A stretch of DNA of 64,000 bases from Bemisia tabaci (Eukaryota > Arthropoda > Insecta > Hemiptera > Aleyrodidae): assembly GCF_918797505.1 (NCBI RefSeq), contig NC_092794.1:62853167-62917166 (forward strand), read 5' to 3'. Under the pieces are notes generated by a model, which was not told the origin of the DNA, made no database searches, and saw nothing but the letters and a program-made list of their open reading frames with translations. Of the stretch, positions 21,301 through 31,800 are shown one piece after another. The position numbers and the translations under genes are program-made. Position 1 is the stretch's first letter. Each line of letters begins with the position of its first letter.

Positions 21301-22117
21301 CTGTGTGACGCTGGGTCACTTTTTCGATACATAATCGATTGTTTGCGATACACGGGTACCCGGCCATCCGATGTAAACAAAGAAGATAGGAAGCACCAAG
21401 TATTCCACACCGCCATTTTGGATCGAAAATGTATCGAAAAAGCGACCCGAACTCGGCGCACACCGGGCTCGGGATTCGTCGAGCAGAACATGGCGCCAGC
21501 TCTCCCATTTACATTACGACTCTATGTACTCTATGGAATTCGTACTTACCTTGTCTAGTGGTCCATTGCACCCTCTGACGTCTGATATGGTGGATGTTTC
21601 AGGTAACTTCGGGGTGATCCGCGGCGGGACGTACTACACGGAGGACCGGGACCGGGAGCGCGAGGAGGCGGAGTACTCGGTGGACCAGGACCTGTTCCCG
21701 TTCTACTCGGGCAACAACGGGCACGGGCGCCCCTCGCTCTACTCCTCCAACCCGCCGGCCAACTTCCGCCACGGGCCCCCTAACTCCGGCGCCGACTTCT
21801 TCGCCAACTTCCGCGACTTCGCCGACATCACCGCCCCGACCAAGTCCTCCTACTCCGAGTACTACGTCGTCTACGTCAACCAGAACTCCACCAAGGACGA
21901 GAGCAGCCACGCTCCGCTCCTCCCGCCCGGCGCCGCCGTCCCCAAGAACATCATCGAGCAGCTCAACACCATGGACGAGACCCCGACCAAGGTCTCCAAG
22001 GTGAAGCAGAAGCTCTTCGCGCACCAGCAGCAGGAGGCCAAGAAGGACCAGGCCAACAAGAGCAAACTCCACAGGCCTCCCAAAGAGACTAACGAGCCTC
22101 TCCTAGCGCTCAGCTAA
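18356..22117 (+). CDS. Unrecognised GC-rich gene, last two coding exons (3' partial)
   Basis: I do not recognise this gene. Two exons join in frame: 18356-18634 (acceptor CTTTTCAG, donor G|GTAACT) and 21603-22117 (acceptor GTTTCAG, stop TAA). Both junctions are phase 1, and together they give 264 residues of a C-terminal region. The start is upstream and not found in the window. The visible protein is Ser/Pro/Asn/Gly-rich and probably disordered. It has tyrosine-rich patches (SYSEYYVVYVNQN), a basic helix-like stretch (KVSKVKQKLFAHQQQEAKK) and the C-terminus NEPLLALS. No membrane segment or signal peptide is visible in this part. Nearly all third codon positions are G or C, very unlike the AT-rich CoA synthase and melted exons. 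The 2,968-bp intron is almost entirely transposable elements. The exon calls are secure; the function is unknown. Confidence 0.75.
18795..19210. mobile_element. Foldback element CACTGAAAAAA...CAGTG, TSD CA
   Basis: The ends CACTGAAAAAAAATTCTCGG and TTTTTTTTTTCAGTG pair. The interior is a run of complementary pieces of TTTACCGAGA, ACCAAGGTCC and GGTAATTTTACC. The dinucleotide CA flanks both sides. It lies inside the intron of the GC-rich gene. Confidence 0.75.
19494..19778. mobile_element. Foldback element in intron (GTTGAGGCCGT arms)
   Basis: AAAGTTGAGGCCGTGATGGA on the left pairs with ATTACGGCCTCAACTTT on the right. Inner arms CCTCTATATCAAGACAAACT and TTGACTTGATATAGAGG follow. Borders are approximate because the outermost bases are A-rich. 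Confidence 0.65.
19883..20859. mobile_element. Foldback element with CCCTGGTAAAAATTGGCG ends, nested
   Basis: The termini CCCTGGTAAAAATTGGCG and CGCCAATTTTTACCAGGG are perfect complements. The interior has repeated CGGCTATA, CGATAAAAAAT and AGCCGGCTGTAG motifs on both strands. It sits inside a GGACGTATTTCT MITE and itself contains the palindrome at about 20350-20445. Confidence 0.82.
20350..20445. repeat. Near-perfect ~90-bp palindrome
   Basis: The arms GCGCACTGGCGCCTACAAAC and GTTTGTAGGCGCCAATGCGC meet through CACGCATTGCGCAATGCGTG at the centre (about 20396/20397). There are only a few mismatches over about 45 bp per arm. GC-rich flanks on both sides suggest a third-level insertion. Confidence 0.82.
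21218..21536. mobile_element. Foldback element just upstream of the terminal exon
   Basis: GAGTACATAGAGTCGTAATG (left) pairs with CATTACGACTCTATGTACTC (right), and GGGAGAGCTGGCGCCA pairs with TGGCGCCAGCTCTCCC. The element ends 66 bp before the exon that starts at 21603. The 11-mer ATTGCACCCTC occurs at 21208-21218 and 21565-21575 and could mark an older target duplication. Confidence 0.75.
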
Positions 22118-22132
22118 AATCAGCGCATTCTC

Positions 22133-22297
22133 CAGTGGCGTGGCGTGCTTTGCGATATATCGATTGTTATGCCGTTTAAACCTATGGGAAAGGATCGATA
22201 AACACGATGTTCGCAGCGAACACCTTAATAATCGATTCTTTACCATAGGTTTAAATGGCATAACAATCGATACATCGCAATTCACGCCACGCCACTG
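22133..22297. mobile_element. hAT-type MITE in a 3' UTR, TSD GCATTCTC
   Basis: A 165-bp CAGTGGCG-family element, the best-preserved copy here (CAGTGGCGTGGCGTG ... CACGCCACGCCACTG). GCATTCTC is repeated exactly at 22125-22132 and 22298-22305. It begins 15 bp after the last base of the stop codon at 22117, so it must lie in the mRNA unless polyadenylation is immediate. Confidence 0.9.
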
Positions 22298-22305
22298 GCA
22301 TTCTC

Positions 22306-25300
22306 GCATGCACGCCACGTCGCCCCACGCTTCGGCCCAGCATGCTCCACCTACGACGCTGTCAACAATTACTTCCCTCGATATTTGAGCCGATGCACTC
22401 TCTCATTGCCACGTCTCCCGTGTTTCCACGATTGTTCTTCCGTCAGAAAAATCTTACCCAGTTCCGTCGAATCCCGTCTACTTTATGAGAGTTAAAACCA
22501 GAGACGAGAGACCCTCCACTGGCCTCTTGGCGACAGGTGGAAGCTTTTACTTTCGGGGATTCCACACTTCCTTATGGACAATTATAAGGGAGCGACAGTC
22601 GTCACTCTTTTTTCGGCTGTTTACCTACCTGCATGGCGGATGATGAGCTTCGGGTGACGTCATGAGCCAAGCAAGTTCTCCAAACTTCGGCTTGTTCACA
22701 AAACGAAACTACCAACACGTTGATAAACATCAACCATGAAGGTAAGTCAACAGTTTAATGTTGAAGTCCCGAGAGTAAAAGCTTCCACCATAGCCAAGAC
22801 ACGAATGGAGGTTCTCTTGTATCTGGTTAAAACCCACTCTGATGCCTAGTGGAAGTGAGTCAGTCTGACTGGGTTGACTGTTTCAAAGAGCATCCCAGTC
22901 TGACGTCCATTGAGCGCTCTGACAGCACCAAACCATGTCTGACACGTCAAACCGAGTTATGTCGAAGTCATGCAGAGTCATTTTTTTTCATAAACCATCT
23001 GACCCGGTCCGATTCGAGTCGATGTCAGGTTGACGCCACTCTGACCTTAGACCTTTTTCAGTGTGGTCAGGCATATCAATCTAACCGACACGACACCAAC
23101 AGTAAGCAAAGAGCATGACAGAAATCAGACTGGCTTATAAAAAGCGAATTTCCGTCTGATTTCATTTTTACTTGGGTACTTTAAAGTATTCTTTCCGGGT
23201 GATCTAAAAATTACAACGAAATTTTTCAGATATGACGTGACATAGGGAAAGTGGAGTGTGTATCGATTTAAAGTGCTGAGCGGATGTTAATTTGGAATCA
23301 GTGTGTCGCGGTGAGAAGATGGGCTCGCAAAAAGAGGTCTCACATACTTACGTAAGTAACGTGGGTTTTAGTCCCCACCTCCCTCCCCTTGTTATGAACC
23401 GAGATTAGACCTCCCCCCCCCCCCCCCCAGGCAATGAGACACGTAACGATGAAAGGATCTGGTTTTCAGTTCCTATGATCTTCCTCCTCAATCAAAAGAT
23501 TTGTTGAAGTTGTCCTAAAAAATTGCCGCTTCGCTGAAGTTCATGGGCGGGTGACGAAGAGGGCGCGGGGAAGGAGGGGAAATTTCAAAAAAAGGTGATC
23601 TCTTTCAATTATCGATGAGGAAAGAGAAAGGAGTCTTTGTCAACAACTCATCGGAACGCAAACGATGACGCATGCTAAGGGACATCTGAATGCGACTATT
23701 CGTTTTTCGTGTCTGTATGTGTTGCATACCCTAAGACACGAAGGCGCCTTGATGCCGTGCCATGAAGGCGTCCGGATGCAACTAAACGTGCTCCATGGCT
23801 GTTGGTCTCGCATATCAAAAAAAATGAAGGCGCCTTACTATCCCTAACGGCGCGCTGGCAACCTACCCAGCGGACGAGCTGCTGTGATGATAGACGAATG
23901 ACTTTAACTGATGATACCTACTTATTGCCAAGTTTTAACTTGCCATTTTCTAATCTATTTTTATGAATAGAATGTTTTAATTGTTATTTATTTATTGTGT
24001 CAAAAAAACAACAGAAAAGATGCATCACGGTAATATGTTCAATTAAATGTGATTGCTGAAATACTTTGTGCATAAAATCTTTAAAATGAGCATACTTACT
24101 TACTTATGTATACCTGCAAGTCTCTCATAACTATTCATCACTCTGTCAAATATTCATGTAACATTTATCCTCGAATCGATTGTATTCTGATATGACCATA
24201 AGATGAATTACCTATCAACATTTTCTGGTAGAGAAATCGACTTTAATGTCGAATTAAGTAGGTAAAGCCCTCAAAATTGACTTTGATTATCTACTCGTAT
24301 GTTTCAATGTATGTATATTGTGTCGAGGTTTTTGAGTTTAGGGGTGCATCAACCCATCGATGTGAGGCTGAGTGCATGATGTTTTGGTGTTCTCGAATGT
24401 TTGTTAATGCATGGTTTGTACCTTTGTGTGCTGACAATATTTGTTTACTTAGGTACATTACCTACATCTTTACAAGAAGTTGTTCTTGCATCTTTTCAAC
24501 CCTTTACATAAAAGGAATCTTCATTTGCAGTGAATATTTCAAGAACATTTTCACCTCAAAATGTTCACAGCTTATCAGTACTACGAGTAAAATGATAATT
24601 AGTGAATGATTAGGTAACACAGGTACCTATACATATTTTTTTCGGATTATTTTGTGGCTTTCCTTCTGCTCGCAAGATTGAATGAAATTAATTATTTTCA
24701 TGTTTTACAAGAGCATCATTTAAGTAAATTGTTGTGATCTTATTAATTTTACACACCAAGAATAAAGATGTAAATAATTGGTTCAAAAAAATTTTTGAGA
24801 GATGCAATTCGTAAATGATTTTTTTTTTTTTTTTCCAAATCTGTATTATATATGAAACTTGTTTTGTTAAATTGAGAAATATATTTGTCAATAAACTCAT
24901 AAAATCATTATTTATGGTCTTTTTGTTTTTTTTTTACTTGGAGAGGGAGTGAAAACATATCTTTTAGACCTCCCATCTTAAATGATCAGATGACAGAATT
25001 CGGAATTACATATTTTGATAAACTATTTACCTATTTAAATTTCTGAAATTATTTTTGCCTGACCTCGCTGGGCGAGCAATCTAAAAGCTCTTCTTTATTT
25101 ATGATTCTTTTTTCTTACATTTCCTTTTTTTCTTATGTTTCTTTTTTCTTTATCGGGTTGCACTTGTATTATGGCACTTGCATTTCTTTTTTGCCCAATG
25201 TGATTTTTCTTTGGTTGTCAAACTTAAACCACTATAGCCATTTTGGCTGAATCAGCAATCATCAGGTGAATTACAAAGTAAAACGTAGAACGAAAATAAA

Positions 25301-26605
25301 AACGATAACAGAAGTTAAAACATTAGTACACTATTTTCGGCGGCGCAACGCAAAACTGGCAAGTGAGATATTGGATCAGCTGGTCATATAGCTGCTATAT
25401 CATATTTGTCATATTCAATTGCCGATAAGAAATGTGATACTGAATGCAACATTTTATAAAATTACGTTTTTCATGCCTTATAAAGTTACCTACTCACTGC
25501 TGATTAAAGTTATTTCCTTTTCTCGACTTCTGCTGGTTCTGGACCCATAAAAATTTTGACCAAAAAAACGGGTCAACCAGATAATTAGATCAAATTAAAG
25601 ATACTAACTCAAAATTAGACAAATATTTCTTAATTTTTTTTTTTTGGGGGGGGGGGGGCGGAGTGAGGGCAGGGGAAGGGATTCATAAATACATGCATAC
25701 TTTTATCAGCAGTTTTGAAATTTCCACTGGAAACTTAGTATGTTTATGAAAGGGAAATGAATTAAAATTAAAAAGAGAATACTTCAAAATTATACTTTAT
25801 ATATTGTAAAGATTTAATAACATGCCATATACTCATAACATTAAATTAACAATTAGATCAGTATTCATTAAAAAAGAAACAACCATATAAAAAATAGAAA
25901 AAAATTGCTTGAGACTTTTGTACTTTTTATGATACATAAAACTTACTTCAATACAATAATTATTCAGCATGGGTATTCAATGACTTGATCACTATCAAAT
26001 GAAGTTTTGATAATTCTGAAGGAGTCTTTTCTCCGTTTCTTTTAAAGTCTTAAAGAAAATCACATTTCTTGGACTGTTGAATGATTCCTTAAAAATTTAT
26101 GCGTATCTTCTACAAAAGTAAAGAAAATGCAACATCCCGATGGCAAAAATCGGAAAATCCATTTTTCTGTTGAAGACATTGTAAGTCTCCGCTAATGTTT
26201 TATTTCTTTGTATGGAAAATTAACCCAAAGTTTCCATTACAATTTTCTGTGAATTTTCTTCACTTTCTTCCACAAATATCAAACAAAATTGCAAGAAAAC
26301 ATTCTGTTTAATTTTCCTCAAAGAAAATCAAGTATAATTGGAGATTTTTAAATGTTGCATTTGGGATACATATTCTTCGTCTTTAACCATCGATCTGCTT
26401 CATCTTGTCTTTGCAGAATGTTTTTTCAGGATTAATGACTCAAATTGAATCATAGGAAGTTTAGACATCATTTAAATGATATTTCAGGCACATTGTTACA
26501 AAATAATGACCTAAAACACAATAATTAACTTCTGAGCATAAGTAAAAATATTTATATTTGTGCTACGTTGGTGGAACCAGGACCAAAGTACTAGCATCAG
26601 TAGCA
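22306..26605. other. 3' UTR / intergenic stretch, no gene supported
   Basis: This is AT-rich, increasingly so after 23,900. Candidate polyadenylation signals for the GC-rich gene (+ strand AATAAA) are at 24761-24766 and 24890-24895. Runs of C near 23408-23424 and of G near 25646-25658 are simple repeats. A possible minus-strand AATAAA for the exon to the right is at 26199-26204. The 110-codon frame at 24277 has no splice support and looks like noise. Confidence 0.4.
22537..22789. mobile_element. Foldback element GGTGGAAGCTTTTACT
   Basis: GGTGGAAGCTTTTACTTTCG on the left pairs with GAGAGTAAAAGCTTCCACC on the right. Between them lies moderately paired sequence (AACTTCGGCTTG near 22680). Non-coding. 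Confidence 0.65.
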
Positions 26606-26952
26606 TCATATTGGTGACAAAACTGGATTAAAACTGACCTCTGTCAACCTTTGCCACACGCCTTGCCACTGGAAAAATTTTAACACATCTAAACTAGAAA
26701 TCAATTTATGTGGAACTGATGAACCACTTCCATCAAAGGAGAAAATTGGGTTGTATGCCAACCTAACTTGCTTTTCTGGAACTGGGCTGATATTTTTATA
26801 ATTTTCCGAACCTACAAAAGATAGACTTTCAGACCAGTTTACTTCAAAAGATAACTGATCCCTGGACGAAACAGTGCTAGGAACTTGGAATACAGATAAA
26901 AATATAAACTCAAGGAGCTCTTTGATCTTTCTTCTAGTTGCTAATCCACCGC
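26606..26952 (-). CDS. Probable terminal exon of an unrecognised gene
   Basis: On the minus strand a TTTTTCAG acceptor is followed by an open frame of 115 codons ending in TGA at 26606-26608. It has no ATG-initiated start. Reading begins one base into a codon (phase 1). In DNA this AT-rich such a length is improbable by chance, and both other frames stop within the first seven codons. The peptide starts GGLATRRKIKELLEFIFLSV and contains QLSFEVNWSESLSF and LKFFQWQGVWQRL. A donor-like GAG|GTCAGT lies 11 codons before the stop, so the exon could instead splice onward at about 26639. I recognise no domain. No upstream exon is convincing in 26,960-28,800; a possible MGKALEFVSSAQFGSK start near 27,575 is only suggestive. 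Confidence 0.5.
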
Positions 26953-28827
26953 CTGAAAAAGTGTGTCTATTCTTTTAATGTCATTCATTTTGTGCTAGGT
27001 GTACTTCTGGTGCTTGTTACAGGTTAAAAAAAAAAAAAAAAATCTATGGATAAAAAAAGTAATCCCTTCCACCAACCCCTCCCCTCACTGTTAATTTCAA
27101 GCAAGATAAACTAAAAGGATGTAAAGAGATATTATTTTTGAATGTCAGTTGAATACAAGCCGTACCTCATTCAGGGCAATAAGTATTTTTAATTCTATGA
27201 TGGAGCCTTTTAAAAAGATTTCAAGATTCAAAACCCTCAATTTAAATTTGGACATGCCCTACATTATTGACATAAATGATTGCATCATGACAGGTTTCAA
27301 ATGAAGACTTTATTTTTTTGGCCTCCCAAGTTTTCAAAGGTCATCACTGTCAGAGGGGCACACTGTAGTCAGTCCAAATCCACAAAATCGTAAGTCTGGC
27401 ACTGAATTGCATTTATTAGGTTGAAAAACTTTAAATGTATAATATGACGAGTCAATGAATACACAAATAGCGCAGAAGTATCAAGTACGGTTGTTATCAA
27501 ATAACATAAACTGAAAGAACAAAAAATACACTTTGGAACCAAACTGTGCCGATGATACAAATTCTAGAGCTTTACCCATCAACCTGGTGAATTTTGGAAT
27601 TTAACAAGTTTGTCAGAAAACATCCCCAAAATTGTAATACCTGAGTAGAGATAATGCAGCAAGCTGAACTGAACTTAGAACGGAGAAAAAGTAAGACTCA
27701 AAAAATGCAAGGGAATCACAGTAAGTAAAAGTACATAGCAACTATTTTTTGGTACAAATTCAGAATGTTATCAAATTAATAAAAATTACAGATTTTCTTC
27801 AGAGAGAAATAAATAAATAAAAAAAGAAAATTATCAGCACATATAAAAGTGCATTGAAATAGATGGCACTTAAGGACTGGAGACTTCTTGGACGCTAAAA
27901 AAACATATTTCACCTATAGAAGTACGAGTTGACCTGATATAGTCACAAACCCATTTTCCTATTACCTGCAGTCCACCCACACATAAAATTCAAACCACCG
28001 ACTAAAACCTATATATTTATTTTTATAACTCCTCTCCTTTACGGATTAATGCATTTTGATTGGTAAAATTTACTTTCTGCTGGGAGGAACAAATTATTCC
28101 TTTCCTACTGCTTTTTGCAGCTGTATTAAACACTTCTGGCAGCCTTCCCTACGATTGATTTTCTCTACTATTTACCAGACACTTCATTTTTCACTCACCT
28201 TGAATCATGGTGATCAGTGGCTGAGAAAACATAGGGACAGTCTGATTTGTAGCATAGGTTGGAACTGACCTTGAAAGATTTATCACAATTATAAAATTAT
28301 ACCTTAAAAAAATTGATCTGGTTGATTTGACCCTCATGATTTTAACTGTCAAACTCAATAAGTTGGTCTTTTTTTTTTTTTACATAGTGGGTGAAAAATA
28401 AACGGTAACAACTGAACTACATTTGAGTAACAATCAGAATTTCTGTAGATCTTTGCAAGCAGCGACCAGCAAGTACAGTGCATTTCATTAGAAATTAAAT
28501 CCATCAATTAACTGAACGTTTTAAAACTGCTCCATACATGAGCACTGAAGACAATCTAGCTTATCAGCTTATTGTTAAAAAAAAATTGCTGACACAACGG
28601 TCCATCCAAATACTTTAGATATTTTCAAAAAAATTCTATTTTTTAACCACATCATCATGTGAAAAATTAGTTGAGGATGTTCTGTTTCTGAGAAATTCAT
28701 AAGTTTCAATTTTAAGAGAAACTAATGATGTAAAATTTGATAGGAATCAATAAATTGAATAGTCCTGTTCACCTTTTGATGGACCATCTCTAAAGCTTAG
28801 TGAAAAACCAGTGCAACATGAAAGTTG
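26953..28827. other. Intergenic stretch and 3' UTR of CoA synthase
   Basis: The part nearest 28827 should be the 3' UTR of the minus-strand CoA synthase gene. The first minus-strand AATAAA below the stop is at 28016-28021, about 0.8 kb downstream. No other exon is supported. An A run at 27027-27042 is a simple repeat. Confidence 0.4.
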
Positions 28828-31800
28828 TCAAGATTTTAATCTGTTTTGAAGGTCGTTCCACGCTGTTTCTACTTGAGTCTGAGTGAACTTAGGGCTCCAC
28901 AGGGTGCAGAAAACAATGTTGGCACTGTCAACATAATCACTATTTGTTGGCTGTGATTCTAACCTCTTTAATACATCCTCTCTGGATGACTGATAACGCT
29001 CCATCATTCGTTTGACGGCCTGATTATCAAAAAATAAAGTTGGCAATTAGTAAACTGAATACAATAGAGAAAAACAGTATTACTTATATTCAAAACACTT
29101 GCTCATGAAAATAATTATTACAAAATGTTTTTTTTTTCACATGAAGAGGATTCACATAATTGATTCTTATTGGTCCAGTGCCTTGAAGCTTTTTGGGCCA
29201 AAAAATTACAGGACCTATATTGATTTGAGCGGCTTCACATCTGGACCATTCACTTGTTAAGTCAAAATTTTTCACAAAAAGATTGACTTCAGGGTTAGCT
29301 GTGCATCCAAAGCCAACACAATCTTGATAAGCAACACATTGAAATTTTTTATTTTTATCGTAATTGGCTTATGAAAACACAGAAATTTTGATAAGATTGA
29401 TGGTAAATTTTAGTGAAATGGGTATGTTGCACACAAGAGATACAGCCGAAATATACACAATAGAGGGAAATTTTGCCCAAAAACCATTTGGGCACATGAA
29501 AAAAGTCTGAAATTCACTTCGCCTCGCACAATCTGCTCAATTCAAAACACGCTTTTTCAAATTTACCACGTATGCGAGCAGTTTTTCTATGCGGCCAGCA
29601 GTCAGGTTTGCCCGGAGAGAGACCTTACTCTAAATAAACAAACAACCTCGCGAACTGTTATAAACTTTCTTTGTGTAAGATTTACATCGATTCAAAGCTC
29701 TTTTTTTGTGAAATAAAGAAAGACAAAAGAAACAACCACTTGAAAACGATGGAAATCATACAATAGGAAAAGTTATTGAAATTGTTCGTTTACAAAGGTT
29801 AATTTCTCTTAATGCGAACCTGGTCAGCAGTGACAAAAAAACTGCCCGCAGGCGCGGGAAACTTGATAAGCCTAATCTAAACTACGCAGATTGCATACTA
29901 AGGAGTGAATTTGAGACTTTTTTTACATGCACAACGTTATTTTTGTGCGATTTTACCCATATAGACTATATTTATTTGGCTGTATCTCTTGGGTGCGACA
30001 AAAAATTTCAATTATGAAAGAATTCCTACTTAAAATATGATTTCATGGGTGCCTCTCTGACTAACTACTGGCTTTTGTTCTTGTTTCTGAAAATTTTTCT
30101 TCGACTTTCTTTGCATTCAAACATCTTAGATTCATCAAAGACGGATGTTTTACATTCCTCACATTCTAGAGGTAAAAAAAGTAGACTCAATTTCTTTTCT
30201 GTTTCAATGAAGGTTTGATTTGGCAAGCTTGTACTGTTCTGATATCAACCATTGTCCAGTCAAAATTGAAATAACTATAGTATGGTTTAAACTTTTTCTG
30301 CTCTTTTTTAGTTTTTCATTTCTTCCTCACAGGATTCGTCCGGGTATTATGAACCCAAGACAAGTCACGGACCAAAGTCTTTGGCCCTTTACTTACCGTA
30401 ACCATTAACCATCAAAATGTTAGAAAATAAATCTAAGAACTTGAAAAGAAAAATAAAATCAAAACGAAAAATAGGACTATTCCAAGTTAAGAAAAGCCCT
30501 AACTATACTACAAGTACTAAGAATGACCGACTTCTGCATGGTGTGGCGAAGGTGACCTGGGAGTATCAGATCTTATAGATGTTCAATTAGGCTCTCTACT
30601 GTGTCCCCCAAGACCGATATGGTGAAAGGTCTGATTTGAACTATGTCCATGTCCCAAATTCTCTTGATTTATGTGCATGTATTTGGATATTATTTCCTCA
30701 TACTTTGACGACGAATTGTGTCCATTAGGGATGCTGAAGTCTGTGAGCTGCACGACACTCACTGCTTATGTATCAAGATGACGTTAGGTCTATTAGCCAT
30801 AACCATCCTATTAGTAAGAACTGGGTTGTTATTGATTTTTCTAAGTTTTTATTAATTTTATTTATTTTCTATAAATATAAAAAAAATCCATAATTATCCA
30901 TTAAAATTTGTTTTTTAAAATTAAAATATTTTCTTAAAATCACTTACAAATTCCTTCCTCCCTCTCTTCGGCACACTTTTAGAGGCAATCACGATACACT
31001 TCTGTTACTTACAACAGGGCTATTATTCAACAATTTAAGAAACGAAAACTGTTTAAAGAAAGCAAGAGGAGAAAACTCACTTCTTCTGAGGGAATAATTG
31101 AAGTCCAGACTTCATGAACTTCAGTCTTCCAACCAGCTCTGATCAAAACTGCTGCTTCCATCACCACTACTTCAGTCTTGTTTTCCTTATATAATTTCAT
31201 GGCTTCTTTCTTTGCTTCTTCCAGAATAGCAGGCCACAAAATTGAATTTAACCTATTCAGCTCAATCTGAAATTAATACAAAAATAAAATTCAGGTGCAT
31301 TGCCGCATGACCATAAGTGTAAACAAAGCAGAGGTAGGTAATTGAGGCACTAGATGCAGAAAGGGCACTTCTCAGTCGCGCTTTATCAGAATCTCCATTA
31401 ACGTTTCATCCATTATGATCCAAGCAAATGTAAGTAGTTCCTCGAAACTTACTGAGTGTTCTTTATGGTTTGACAATTAACGAGACAAAATAGTTCAGGA
31501 AATTAATTTAATAGTTTTTTTTCTAAAATACAAATTAGCAGGGGAAATTCTTAAACACCGCAACCAAGAAAAGCTCTTTCTGCACCCAACACCTCAATTG
31601 CTTTGGTTTGAGTTCGAAAAAATAAGCTTTCATCAAACAACAAAGCATGCTATTGTCAGATAGCTTGCTCACGAAATTGAAAGAGGACATCATGAATCTT
31701 GGAGGCCATCAAGTTTTTTCTTCTTTGATCTTCTTCTTCTAATTTTTCCACAGATTCTCAGTTTTATAGTTGATTTTCACAGAGATAAACACAAATTGAG

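Noticed and set aside
21599..22072. 157-codon minus-strand frame opposite the GC-rich exon
   Set aside because: It is a shadow frame; GC-rich third positions remove stops on the opposite strand. The plus strand has proper splice sites and a stop.
24277..24609. 110-codon plus-strand frame
   Set aside because: No domain, Cys/Phe/Ile-rich chance composition, no splice support, and it lies in probable 3' UTR.
25646..25658. G run, with C runs near 3136 and 23408, as functional tracts
   Set aside because: These are simple homopolymers, common and error-prone in assemblies.
27369..27600. Candidate 5' exon (MGKALEFVSSAQFGSK) for the minus-strand terminal exon
   Set aside because: The donor is weak, no intermediate exon links it to 26952, and the phase cannot be confirmed.
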